From positions 15,430,536 through 15,494,535 of the forward strand of contig NC_019860.2 of NCBI RefSeq assembly GCF_002234675.1: a DNA stretch of 64,000 nucleotides. The letters run 5' to 3'. The notes below the pieces were generated by a model, which had not been told where the DNA came from, did not search any database, and was given only the letters and a program-made list of their open reading frames with translations. A program made the position numbers and the translations under genes. The stretch is from Oryzias latipes (taxonomy: Eukaryota; Chordata; Actinopteri; Beloniformes; Adrianichthyidae). Shown here piece by piece: positions 51,574-62,625 of this stretch; positions within the stretch are counted from its first letter, which is position 1; every line of letters starts with the position of its first letter.

Positions 51574-52320
51574 GTTGTGTGTCAGTCCTTGGAGGACAGA
51601 AAACAGGATTCTGGAGCTGCCATGGGTCTGCTCCCTCTGCAGGAAAGTGGATCATGAAGGAGTCTCTCAGCTGGAGAGCCTCTCTGTTGGGAGCAACCTG
51701 TTTTATCCCGTGCAGCGACTCGTCTTCAGTTACCACAGCATCATCTCTGCAGGTTCCTGTGGTGCTGAGGACCTAATGAAGCTGTGCAGAACACCAGAAC
51801 TTCACACTATGCTCTGGATTCCTCAGACAGGCACCAATACAGACCCTATTGTGCAGAGAGCATCAAGAAAACATTCTTCACAAGCAGACGGGCTGCGGAT
51901 AGGTCGTAGTTAAAGATGCACCTCTATAGGGAAAGGTGACAACCAGGGAATGACTGCATGGAGTTTCTCTGCAGGGGGAAGTGGCCTCATCTGCCACAAA
52001 GACACGGGGAAGGAGTTATTTGTTTTTTCTCTGGTTACTCATTGGAGACGGATGATTGACTGATCCACTGTGAAGCGTATATTCAAAGGTGGATAAAGCC
52101 AGTGTCCCAATGTCGCTAGTCCTGCTCCAACATCTATCACCAACAACCAACCAAAGCCACAAGAAGAATTACAGAAAAAGTGCCTTTGCTTTGGGGGCCT
52201 TCAGGACAACATGCCTGCTGTCCACTGTCCACTGTCCTTGAGCAATTAAAAGCCACCAGACAAAAACTGACTAGTCTGGCTCCAGGGTGGGGCACTGGTA
52301 ACTCTTATTGGGGGGAGTAA

Positions 52321-52510
52321 GTGGATCTAGTAATAAAAAGGTTTTTGTTTGAATCGCCCTTAGTCTGGCCCGTCTCCCAGGACCAGTTTGAGGAGGAAAA
52401 CACCACCCGGCTACCGGCTCCTGGGATCATACGGGCACACAAACCCCTCCACCACGATAAGGTGGCGATTCAGGGAGGGGATATTTATCAGTCACTAGTC
52501 AATCACTAAC
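52321..52510. repeat. Dispersed repeat block (CACCACGATAAGGTGGCGAT)
   Basis: The block AAACCCCTCCACCACGATAA then GGTGGCGATTCAGGGAGGGG is a sequence I recall as widely dispersed in fish genomes, with an internal CCACC...GGTGG palindrome. The element it belongs to is not certain. The same block is at 60808-60997 in copy 2. Confidence 0.5.
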
Positions 52511-52925
52511 AATTACTGTGGGGAAACCGAAGATCTCGGGGAAAACCCACATGACTGCCAAACTTGAAGTAATTTCATTATCTAAACATATTGGTGACTG
52601 ATATTTATTTTTTAAATTATTGATTTATCTATATATTCATTGATTGATGTATTACTTTTAATTATTAACTGTACTATTATATAACCGATTTGTGTATTTT
52701 CTTATTTATTTTTAATTGTTATTATTATCATAGCCCACAGCAGTCACTGACCCTGTTGTTTAGCCTCTAATTCACCTTGAAAAAAAGTCTTTTTTAGAAT
52801 CTAGGGAAAGCCGGAGCACCCGGAGAGAACCCACTAATGCACAAAGGAACACAAAAACTATTTCTACACATAGAGGCATTTGTACAGAAAAAAAACCCAC
52901 TTCCAGACAACTATCTATCTATACA

Positions 52926-53153
52926 TCTATCCATCCATCCATCCATCCATCCATCCATCCATCCATCCATCCATCCATCCATCCATCCATCCATCCATCC
53001 ATCCATCCATCATCTTTTTCCACTCATCTGATAATGTGTCTGGGGGGCAGCAGTCTAAGCAAAGATGCCCAGACTTCCCTCCCCCAGGCCACTTCCTCCA
53101 GCTCTTTTGGGGGGTGCCCTGAAACGTTCCCAGGCCAGCTGAGAGACATAGTG
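52926..53153 (-). mobile_element. Rex3-type LINE 3' end with long (GATG)n tail, copy 1a
   Basis: On the plus strand (ATCC)n of about 21 units (52926-53010) precedes GGGGGGCAGCAGTCTAAGCA and TTCCCAGGCCAGCTGAGAGA, the antisense of the Rex3 3' end. It is truncated at about 53153. The preceding AGCCGGAGCACCCGGAGAGA block is another common fish repeat motif. Confidence 0.75.
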
Positions 53154-53483
53154 TATGTATATTATTATTATGCATGTATGTATTTATCTTTTTATTTATT
53201 TATTTATTATTAATGTATTATTATCGATTTGTGTCATTTATTATTAATGTATTATTATCGATTTGTGTCATTTATTAGTTATTGTTAATTGTTGTTATTG
53301 TCACGGCCCACAGCAGTCACTGATGATATTGTTTAGCCTGTAATTCACCTTAAAAAAAGTCTTTTTTAGAATCTAGGGAAAGCCGGAGCACCCGGAGAGA
53401 ACCCACTAATGCACAAAGGAACACAAAAACTATTTATTCACATAGAGGCATGTGACACTTCCATCTTTCCTTTCTTCCATCCT

Positions 53484-53905
53484 TCCATCCATCCATCCAT
53501 CCATCCACTTCTACTTGTCTGGGAACAGGTCTGAGGGGCAGCAGTCTAAGCAAAGATGCCCAGACACCCCCCCACCCCCACCCCCGCCCAGCCCCTTCCT
53601 CCAGCTCTTCTGGGGGGTGCCCTGAGACGTTCCCAGGCCAGCTGAGAGACATAGTCTCTCCAGTGGGTCCTGGGTCTTCCCTGGGGCTTCCACCCAGTGG
53701 GACATGCCTGGAACACCTTGGTGTCCAGGAGAAATTCAGACCAGATGCTCGAGCCTCCTCCACTGGCTCCTCTTGATGAGGAGGAGCGGTGGCTCTACTC
53801 CAAGCTCTCTCCCACTGACCGAGCTCCTCCCCCTATCTCTGAGGGAGCGCCCAGCCACCATTGTTCATTCCTCCCCCATACCATCATACTACAGTCATGT
53901 GTACG
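53484..53905 (-). mobile_element. Rex3-type LINE 3' end, copy 1b
   Basis: A second, longer antisense Rex3 3' end has a short (ATCC)n tail, GGCAGCAGTCTAAGCAAAGA, the GACATGCCTGGAACACC block and CTCCTCTTGATGAGGAGGAG. Together with its upstream flank it repeats 52728-53150 at about 574 bp offset, so this part of the segment was itself duplicated locally. Confidence 0.75.
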
Positions 53906-54283
53906 ATCTTTGTTCACCCAATAAAACTCAATATTTATTGAAAAGTATTATTAGAATTTGAAAAAAACGTATGTTAATTATATTTTAAACTAAACTAAAC
54001 AAAAAGATATTTTTAAACTTCAAAGAAATAATCAATATAAACTTAAACTTAAATAAAAAACAAACATTGAAAAATTAAAGGAAATTTACCATTTAAAAAA
54101 ACACATTTTCACTATTTTGTTATAAAAATTCAACAAAGATACATTTAAAACTTGAATGAAAAAAAAAGAAAACTAAAACTTTTGAACAATGAACAATAAA
54201 GTTAACTTGTAACATTTACTTTTTTGTATTTCCAACTTTTTTTTTTGGAGTCCTACAATGTTTTTGAATTTTCTTTTAAATCT

Positions 54284-55678
54284 TTACCAGAAGTCATTCA
54301 GTAAATCATCAAAACTGACATTTCCTGAAATACATTCTCTGAGGAGCTGAGGTAGTGATGGTTCTTCCTGCCATGAAGAGGAAGATTCTTCTGGTTCTTC
54401 CTCAACATTTAGTTCCATCTTAAAAATTTCTCTCTTCTCTGTCAGTTCAGATCCAACATTGGTGTTAGCTGCCTCTTCAAAGCCTTGTGGGTAATAATTG
54501 TTGTCTGTGCTACTAGAAGTCCAGTTTTCTGGAATCTCTTGTAGAGCCGTGCTCATCTCTTGAGAGATTGAGGGAACTGGTTCAGGTACATGAGATATTT
54601 GGTCCTGAATGAAAGGCTGAGGATTGTTTTCTCTTCTCTTTTGCTGCTCGTTTTGCTTTTTGGTTTTAGTTGCCCCTTCAGAAACCCGTGGGGTAGAGGT
54701 GTGGCGTCTTTTCCTCGAATAGAACTTTTTCCTGATAGGGTTTGCAGACATCCATGTCTTGAGGGGTTCAGCCTCTTCAGATAGGCTAGGTAATTGGTAT
54801 TGGTTGTGAGGTTCAGGATTTTGGTTTCCTTTTTGTCTGAGCCGTTTGGGTTGATAATCTGGAACATTTAAAGAATCCTCTCTGCCTCTTTTGAGTGACT
54901 TTCCAGTCTGTGCTTGAACATTTTTCTCAAATGCATCAGAAGTTTGGGAGTCCAATGATGCTCCTGGATTGTCATTAATAAAGTTCTCAGTATTTATTTC
55001 GAGAATGTCAAATATGTCCTCAGGGGCAGCAGGAGTTACGGACTCCAGTAATTCATCTAAATGTATGTCTGGAGGGACATTCTGTGAAAAAGATTCATGG
55101 AAGTGGCGAGCTGGGGGTTGTGGTTTAGCCTGCCATAAGACCGGAGATTCTGTGGGTACCGTTGTCGAATCTGGTCCCATCTCAGAGTGTTTTCTCCTCT
55201 TTTTCTGTTTGTTGTCCTCTCTGGTTTTAGTTGCCTCTTCAGAAACCTGTGCAGTAGAGGTGTCACGTCTTCTCCTATAATTTAAGTTTTGTCGGAAAGG
55301 GTCTAGAGTCAGCCATGACCCGAGGGGGTTAGGCTCTTCAAATACGCTAGGTAACTGGTAACGACTGATAGGTGCAGGATTTTGGTTAGCTTCTTGTCTG
55401 AGTCGTTTGGGTTGACAATTTTGATCATTTAAAGAATCATCTCTGCCTCTTTTGAGCGACTTTCCAGGTTCTGCTTGCACATTTTTTTCCAAAGCTCCAA
55501 AAGTTTGGGAGTTTAATGTTGGTCCTGGATTTTTGTTAAAAAGGTTGTCAGTATTTTCAACAAGGGTGTCAGGGATGTTGTCAGGGGCAGGAGCAGTTAC
55601 AGAGTCCAGGAATTCAGTAATATCTATATCATCAAGAACTTTGAAAAAATCTTGATCCATCTCAGTTTGGTTCATCAT
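54284..55678 (-). CDS. Unrecognised acidic, NLS-rich nuclear-type protein, long form
   Basis: A single uninterrupted frame. From the ATG pair at 55678 it gives 464 aa; the frame extends to an ATG at 55849, but that start lies inside the CRE-like array and adds a hydrophobic, non-matching stretch, so MMNQTEMDQDFF is preferred. I do not recognise the family. Visible: two tandem homologous blocks, residues about 17-165 and 203-351, offset exactly 187 residues. Each has an acidic-hydrophobic start (DDIDITEFLDSV; DIHLDELLESV), the bipartite basic motif SLKRGR(D/E)DSLN...QPKRLRQ, and a second basic cluster (YRRRRDTST; SRKRRHTST). The C-terminus VSFDDLLNDFW is again acidic-aromatic, like activation domains. 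Low complexity suggests disorder. An AATAAA-like signal in the T-rich 3' flank and a TATA-like TTTATACTATTATA upstream are present. It may be a transcription activator; that is inference. Confidence 0.6.
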   Translation of the reverse strand: MMNQTEMDQDFFKVLDDIDITEFLDSVTAPAPDNIPDTLVENTDNLFNKNPGPTLNSQTFGALEKNVQAEPGKSLKRGRDDSLNDQNCQPKRLRQEANQNPAPISRYQLPSVFEEPNPLGSWLTLDPFRQNLNYRRRRDTSTAQVSEEATKTREDNKQKKRRKHSEMGPDSTTVPTESPVLWQAKPQPPARHFHESFSQNVPPDIHLDELLESVTPAAPEDIFDILEINTENFINDNPGASLDSQTSDAFEKNVQAQTGKSLKRGREDSLNVPDYQPKRLRQKGNQNPEPHNQYQLPSLSEEAEPLKTWMSANPIRKKFYSRKRRHTSTPRVSEGATKTKKQNEQQKRRENNPQPFIQDQISHVPEPVPSISQEMSTALQEIPENWTSSSTDNNYYPQGFEEAANTNVGSELTEKREIFKMELNVEEEPEESSSSWQEEPSLPQLLRECISGNVSFDDLLNDFW

Positions 55679-55830
55679 AATCCTTTGTTTCAAAATAATA
55701 AAACAATATAATAGTATAAACCATACAATCTTGGTTTGTGCTACAATTGCAGCAGTTACATACGATGGGTTATTTGCAGAGAATATTACTGACAAATCAT
55801 TGATCATTGTGATGTCACCCACTGCATAGA

Positions 55831-55925
55831 TGACATCACATGACATCACATGAGGTCACATGACGTCACATGAGGTCACACGACATCACATGACATGATG
55901 TCATGTAATGTCATGTGATGTCAGC
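55831..55925 (-). promoter_or_regulatory. 10-bp-phased CRE-like array upstream of the ORF, copy 1
   Basis: Six direct 10-bp units in a row (55831-55890), TGACATCACA twice, TGAGGTCACA, TGACGTCACA, TGAGGTCACA and CGACATCACA, are followed by an inverted repeat whose arms are TGACATCACATGACAT and ATGTCATGTGATGTCA. TGACGTCA is a full CRE (bZIP) site and TCACATGA an E-box/M-box core. It lies about 155-250 bp upstream of the preferred ORF start, so a promoter/enhancer role is plausible. Confidence 0.55.
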
Positions 55926-56217
55926 CACACAGTGATGTCATCCTCACAGTGATGTCATATCTCTAAAAATTGTCTCTCAATCTTTAAAATCTTTAGCCAC
56001 ACCCACAGGGAAATTAATTATGTAAATATTGAGTAACATCTAACAAATCTTGATTCTTTTTGGTAAAAATATAACTTCATGTTGCTTTGGTGATTTAGGT
56101 AGGGGGAGTGATTCTAATCTGGCATTCTATAACATTCTTGCTAGGAAGTCGTATCAGAGGATGAAGAAGGGGTGGCAGGACAGCAAATTGTGACGGCCAA
56201 CCACTACTGCAAGATGA

Positions 56218-58383
56218 AACAAAGGAACTAATTGCCTTTATTCTCACTGCAACAAGGACATTGCTCTTTTTTGAGACTGGGAGAAAAGGGGAAAACATGA
56301 GCATTTCTGTGGTGGCAACAAAGCATACATCTGCATTCTGCTCTTTTGGGGGCAGAATAAAGGGGAAGAAAATGAAAGCCCCCACAATCCAAAACAGATA
56401 TGCCTGATTGGGATGGGGGTTAGGTGGAGGGCGGGGGAAATCGGGGCTTCAGTACACCACCTTGCGGGTGACTGCAGCATCGAGAGGCTGCCAGCTCCAG
56501 CACTGTACATGGGTTGGAGGTGTAGGAGTACCAGAGGCAAAGAGAGGCAGAGCAGCCAAAGACAGCATATCCCAGCCTTAACATACAAACTACATGTCAT
56601 TCTCTGTAGCACAGCTCTTTTGAAAAAAAATTAAATAAAATTGAATTGAATTGAATTGAATTGAAAAGCCAAGGGCAAAGCACACTCAGCTCAGGGAAAG
56701 TCAGATTAGTTATTCATTTTTGTTTTCCAATAATGAGCTTTGTCCTTGGTCTGAAACACTTTGAGACCCTTTTTGGTACAAAATTCAAAGGAATTTGAGT
56801 TTTCTCAGATCTGTGTACAAAGTTTCTTGGAGCTGTCGTCCATTTCCCCAAGTTTAGGAGCCTGAGCTTTTGGACGAGCTGTAACTGTCTCTCAGTTTGA
56901 GTCTAAACTGCCCCATTGCTGTTTTCTTTCTTGGAAACTGCTGAATAAATCAGATAAATCCCAGTTGACAGAAAACCAGTCATCAAACACCCACATAGGT
57001 TTATGTCTTCAACATTTTTCCAAGACAGTTGGGATAGACTCACCTGCCTCTACTTGCCCCATGAATTGCTGGTGTGATCTCGTTCTTTCGCATGGAAAAA
57101 AAAATCAAATTCATAGAGCAGCTCAGTAAATCAGAGTGAAAAAGGCAGAAAGGCTTTCCGAACCTGAACTTGTATGTAAATCTTAGGGGTTCAAACTGTT
57201 TCTACACTTTTACTGAAAACGAAACATAGAACTAACCCTGGATGCAGCTGCTCAGCCATGGAAAACCATTGATTCCATGAAGCTCTCTGCGTTCTGTTCT
57301 TGGGCTTATCTGAAGGTCACATGACATCTGGAGCTCTGTAGCAATAGACTGTGCAGAAAGTCTGCAACCTCCTTGCAGTCTGTATGAATAAGTACTTGAT
57401 TTTATACACCTGGGACCAGGACAAGTGATGAGGACACCTGTTTCTGATCATTTGAATAGATGAGCAGATATGTTTGGTATTCTGTGTATGTATATAGGCA
57501 GACAGGTGCACACATAGGGCCCCCAGGGTGCTTGAGTACCTACCCTTTTTGCCTCATATTAAGAAGTGCCCTTCTTTTTTTGTATTAACCTGAATGTATT
57601 CGTGTAAAAAAATGTGAATGTTTTACAACCCCCCCCTGGTATTCTATCAAACCCATTTTCTTGTATTAGGGGGGTTCTGAGCTGCTGCTTCTGTGTTTGC
57701 GGCTCTTCTCGGACTAAGTGTCTCGTACATAGAGTTAGGAACAGTCGGGGACAGAAGTTGCGGTCTCACAGAGAACTGAAGAGACGACATGACAGTGAAG
57801 CAACTTGTACCTGTGAGTTCTGGTCTATCTTGTTGCCGTCCACTGATTTAACAAGCTCAAATATGGTTCATATTTTAGAAAAAGTCAGTTTTTACTTTTG
57901 CTAGATGTGTGAACGGCGCATCGATTCAACACAGAGCAGATGGTGCAGGGAAAGGAAGCTGGGTACTAAGTTCAAAATAAAACACCGGAAGAATTTTCAA
58001 AATAAGTGAACAGAATTTATGGCGAGTTCATAGCTACTGGTCTGACACTAAATTTATCTGTTTAATGTAGTATTTTATAATGACATTGACCTTCTTTAAA
58101 CTCTGTATCTTTCAGTTTTACCATCTTCATATGTTATATCTTACCAGTGACAACAAAAACAAGTGTTTAGAGCAAGGGGTGTCAAACTCATTTTCACCGA
58201 GGGCCACATCAGCGTAGTGGTTGTCCTCAAAGGACCAGATATAACTTATACATGAAACTAAATGTAATGAAAAATAAATGCAACTACTCCTTAATGTTAA
58301 ATAACTCAATATATATTTACTATAACTTTTGAAAGTTACAATCACAGTTGCATAGAAAACATATGTTTGCTTATTACTCCAGC
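56218..58383. other. Spacer between the duplicated segments
   Basis: No gene recognised. It holds an (AATTG)n microsatellite at about 56635-56664 and, at 58170-58383, the start of a dispersed repeat (GGGGTGTCAAACTCATTTTC, GAGGGCCACATC) cut off by the second segment. If the duplication is tandem, this would be the right part of unit 1. Confidence 0.5.
58170..58383. mobile_element. hAT-like dispersed repeat, one end only
   Basis: AAGGGGTGTCAAACTCATTT and CACCGAGGGCCACATCAGC are the start of a common vertebrate DNA-transposon-type repeat. Its other end is missing because copy 2 of the large segment begins at 58384. Confidence 0.5.
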
Positions 58384-59150
58384 AGGCTCCACCTGTCTGA
58401 AGTCCTTCCACCTCCAGCAGTTCATCCCAGGCAACTGCAGATGCTGTTCAGTTTAACGGAGTAAATGGTGGAACTTTAGACTTTATTTGCAATTTCCCAT
58501 CCGTAAACTTAACTGCTGATGTTTACACGGTTCCATCTGGGAAAGTCTACAAGCCCCAAGTACTTCCAGGCGTTCTTGATAGATGGACTGGTGAGGTGGA
58601 AAAAGGACCGCGTAGCAGATGCTGCAGCTAAGGAACATCTGTGGCCTCTGCACTCCTACAGTGGCCACCTCAAGCACGCCCTGAGCCAGAAGAGCCAAAG
58701 GGTGCTTGGTCTTTAGATCGTTTAGGATTTCACCAAACCTGCTGCATACACAGGTGTATAGTGACAAAAGAGGCCAGAGGTGTAGATCTGACTTCATATC
58801 AACCTACAAAAGTGACCTGAGCTCTCTGTCGTCACTGCAGGGGAGCTCATCGGGGTGGAGTACCTGTACCAGCTGACGGGCAGCGTGCTTGAGGATGTCA
58901 GCCTGGACCCTGAGGCTCCAGACGAGGCTGCTGCTGTCACTGCTCTCCAAGAGGAGGATGAGGGCGTAGAAGAGGATGAAGACCAGGTCAGTCATCATCT
59001 CTTCTGACACAGCCGCCCGGCCAGGTGACCCAGCTGGCACCACCAGGTCTGGGAGCCATCCAGTCCCCCCCACCACCACAGAAGAGGATGTCCATCCCGG
59101 TACCTTGCAGACTTCTTGTCAGGGTCTACTCGGCAGAGATTGAGCTACAG
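58384..59150 (+). pseudogene. Degenerate fragment of the multi-copy teleost protein family, copy 2
   Basis: The same coding-like blocks as in 50226-51000: SPKYFQAFLIDGLVRW, LWPLHSYSGHLKH, and GELIGVEYLYQLTG with the acidic exon to about 58986. It lacks the more upstream blocks of copy 1. Broken and non-functional. Confidence 0.55.
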
Positions 59151-60054
59151 GACAAAAAACACCTTCAAATCAGGGGTTTTATTTTACCCAACACAAAAAC
59201 GTCATGGGCTTAAATAAAATGGGGTCAACTTAACAAAAATGGAACAGAGAATCCAAAACATAAGCTCAAACCAACTGAACCTAAACTGACCCACCAACAG
59301 GAAACATTAGGGAGATTTTATACTGGCTGATCAGGCCAATGACACAATAGGAAGGGAATCACAAATACAAAACATTAAATACCTAAATATTAACTAAAGC
59401 AGTAAAATTACTAGTAATTTAACGCGTCAACAAAAAAACTGAAGTCATACTTCAAAACAAGTTTAATTCAAAAAAAATACCAACAATAGTCCAACATAAG
59501 AATAAACTTTGTCTTCTCCCTCCATCTTCTCCAGATGGAAGTGTTGAGGAAGTTGTCCTTGCTCCTCCCTTTGCCCCTTCATCAGGAACTTCTTCAGCTC
59601 CTGCCTCTGCCCCAGCATCAGGCCTCAGACAAAACTAAAAAACAATTGAATTACACAAAAAACATGGTATTGTAAGATTTTGCTGTCATAATTTTTTGCC
59701 TTTGATGGTAAAACATTGGATCCCCTTTTGTGATTCTTTGTGTACCTGTTTGGACATTGTCAAGACCGACAAGACGGGCAAGACTCAATGCATAGTAATG
59801 GCGCATGTGTGTCACGTCTTATGTCACGTGACGGCCAACCCAGTAATATTTATCAATGGCGACGGCTTTTATGCTACTGAGCAGCATCCTGCACCTATAG
59901 CAGTGTTAGTTTACGAGGAAGAGGGCAGTTTGGCTAAAGTCCGAATGTATTTAACCAGTTTTAATCTCTTACCGTTTCAACTAATGTAGTACTTTAAAAG
60001 TTTTGAGTAATAACTGTGAAAAGAGAGAATCAAGCTCTTAAAGGTGTCGTGGGT

Positions 60055-60070
60055 GGCTCTCAAAAGAGCC
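60055..60070 (-). other. Histone-type 3' stem-loop, copy 2
   Basis: Identical to the stem-loop at 51558-51573, with the same ACCCA and TTTAAGAGCTTG context on the minus strand, while the sequence just 5' of it has begun to differ between the copies. Confidence 0.4.
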
Positions 60071-60807
60071 GTTGTGGCTTAGTCCTTGGAGGACAGAAAA
60101 CAGGATTCTGGAGCTACCATGGGTCTGCTCCCTCTGCAGGAAAGTGGATCATGAAGGAGTCTCTCAGCTGGAGAGCCTCTCTGTTGGGAGCAACCTATTT
60201 TATCCCGTGCAGCGGCTCATCTTCAGTTATCACAGCCTCATCTCTGCAGGTTCCTGTGGTGCTGATGACCTGATGAAGCTGTGCAGAACACCAGAACTTC
60301 ACACTATGCTTTGGATTCCTCAGACAGGCACCAATACAGACTCTACTGTACAGAGCGCATCAAGAAAACATTCTTCACAAGCAGGCGGGCTGGGGATAGG
60401 TCGTAGTTAAAGATGCACCTTTATTGGGAGAGGTGACAACCAGAGAATGACTGCATGGAGTTTCTCTGCAGGGGGAAGTGGCCTCATCTGCCACAAAGAC
60501 ACGGGGAAGGAGTTATTTGTTTTTTCTCTGGTTACTCATTGATTGACTGATCCACTGTGAAGCGTCTATTCAAAGGTGGATAAAGCCAGTGTCCCAATGT
60601 CGCTAGTCCTGCTCCAACATCTATCACCAACAACCAACCAAAGCCACAAGAAGAACTACAGAAAAAGTGCCTTTGCTTTGGGGGCCTTCAGGACAACATG
60701 CCTGCTGTCCACTGTCCACTGTCCTTGAGCAATTAAAAGCCACCAGACAAACACTGACTAGTCTGGCTCCAGGGTGGGGCACTGGTAACTCTTATTGGGG
60801 GGAGTAA

Positions 60808-60997
60808 GTGGATCTAGTAATGAAAAGGTTTTTGTTTGAATCGCCCTTAGTCTGGCCCGTCTCCCAGGACCAGTTTGAGGTGGAAAACACCACCCGGCGA
60901 CCGGCTCCTGGGATCATTCGGGCACACAAACCCCTCCACCACGATAAGGTGGCGATTCAGGGAGGGGATATTTATCAGTCACTAGTCAATCACTAAC
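60808..60997. repeat. Dispersed repeat block, copy 2
   Basis: Counterpart of 52321-52510, with the same CACCACGATAAGGTGGCGAT core. Confidence 0.5.
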
Positions 60998-61404
60998 AAT
61001 TACTGTGGGGAAACCGAAGATCTCGGGGAAAACCCACATGACTGCCAAACTTGAAGTTGTTTCATTATCTAAACATTTTGGTGACTGATATTTATTTTTT
61101 GATTTATTGATTTATCTATATATTCATTGATTGATTTATTACTTTTAATTATTAACTGTACTATTATATAACCGATTTGTGTATTTGATTATTTATTTTT
61201 AATTGTTATTATTATCATAGCCCACAGCAGTCACTGACCATGTTGTTTAGCCTCTAATTCACCTTAAAAAAAAGTCTTTTTTAGAATCTAGGGAAAGCCG
61301 GAGCACCCGGAGAGAACCCACTAATGCACAAAGGAACACAAAAACTATTTCTACACATACAATGATTTGTGCAGAAAAAAACCCACTTCCAGACAACTAT
61401 CTAT

Positions 61405-61572
61405 CTATCCATCCATCCATCCAATCATCTTTTTCCACTCATCTGGGAATGTGTCTGGGGGGCAGCAGTCTAATTAAAGATGCCCAGACTTCCCTCCCCC
61501 CGGCCATTTCCTCGAGGTCTTTTGGGGGGTGCCCTGAAACGTTCCCAGGCCAGCTGAGAGACATAGTGTATG
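61405..61572 (-). mobile_element. Rex3-type LINE 3' end, copy 2a
   Basis: Counterpart of 52926-53153. The (ATCC)n tail has only about four units against about 21 in copy 1. Confidence 0.7.
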
Positions 61573-61854
61573 TATGTATTAATACTATGCATGTATGTAT
61601 TTATCTTTTTATTTATTTATTAATTTAATATTAATGTATTATTATCGATTTGTGTCATTTATTATTTATTGTTAATTGTTATTATTGTCACGGCCCAAAG
61701 CAGTCACTGACTATATTGTTTAGCCTCTAATTCACCTTAAAAAAAGTCTTTTTTAGAATCTAGGGAAAGCCGGAGCACCCGGAGAGAACCCACTAATTTA
61801 CAAATTAACACAAAAACTATTTATACACATAAAGGCATGTGACACTTCCATCTT

Positions 61855-62275
61855 TCCTTCCCTCCATCCTTCCATCCATCCATCCATCCATCCATTTCTA
61901 CTTGTCTGGGAACAGGTCTGAGGGGCAGCAGTCTAAGCAAAGATGCCCAGACCCCCCCCCACCCCCAGACCCTTCCCCCAGCTCTTCTGGGGGGTGCCCT
62001 GAAACGTTCCCAGGCCAGCTGAGAGACATTGTGTCTCCAGTGGGTCCTGGGTCTTCCCCGGGGCATCCACCCAGTGGGACATGCCTGGAACACCTTGGTG
62101 TTTAGGAGGAATCCAGACCAGATGCTCGAGCCTCCTCCACTGGCTCCTCTTGATGAGGAGGAGCGGTGGCTCTACTCCAAGCTCTCTCCCACTGACCGAG
62201 CTCCTCCCCCTATCTCTGAGGGAGCGCCCAGCAACCATTGTTCATTCCTCCCCCATACCATCATACTACAGTGAT
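61855..62275 (-). mobile_element. Rex3-type LINE 3' end, copy 2b
   Basis: Counterpart of 53484-53905, with the same GACATGCCTGGAACACC and GATGAGGAGGAGCGG blocks. Confidence 0.75.
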
Positions 62276-62625
62276 GTGTACGATCTTTGTCCACCCAATA
62301 TAACTCAATATTTATTCATTATATTTTAAACTAAACAAAATAAAAAGATATTTTTAAACTTCAAAGAAACAATCAATATAAACTTAAACTTAAATAAAAA
62401 AACAAACATTGAGAAATTAAAGGAAAATTTAAATAAAAAAAAAATACATTTTCACTAATTTGATATAAAATTCAACTAAGATACATTTAAAACTTGAATG
62501 AAACGAAAAGAAAACTAAAACTGTTGAACAATGAACAATAAAGTTAACTTGTAACATCTACTTTTTTGTATTTCCAACTTTTTTTTTTGGAGTCCTACAA
62601 TTTCTTTGAATTTTCTTTCAAATCT

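Larger units (their letters stand above)
50226..56217. repeat. Large duplicated segment, copy 1
   Basis: This segment recurs at 58384-64000 with only a few percent substitution by eye and four main length differences: a larger (ATCC)n tract and an extra local duplication near 53200 in copy 1, an extra roughly 347 bp near 59455-59800 in copy 2, and one extra protein-repeat period in the ORF of copy 1. Sequence correspondence starts inside the coding fragment (50226 matches 58384) and continues to 56217, matching the window end, so the true right end may lie farther on. The offset is 8157 bp at the left and 7784 bp at the right. Confidence 0.9.

Noticed and set aside
51575-51913. 112-aa open frame after the histone-like stem-loop
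   Set aside because: It matches no protein I know, and its overlap with other open frames in the same stretch suggests chance openness. The minus strand next to the stem-loop does not encode a histone.
52837-53175. Open frames of Pro-Ser-Ile-His or Asp-Gly-Trp-Met repeats
   Set aside because: They are translations of the (ATCC)n LINE tail.
54284-55849. Longer 521-aa version of the acidic ORF
   Set aside because: The extra N-terminal part overlaps the CRE-like array and a TATA-like stretch and is hydrophobic, unlike the rest. The ATG pair at 55678 is a better start.
56095-56634. Overlapping open frames on both strands of 73-122 aa
   Set aside because: They overlap each other on opposite strands with no recognisable domain, and are GC-biased by chance.
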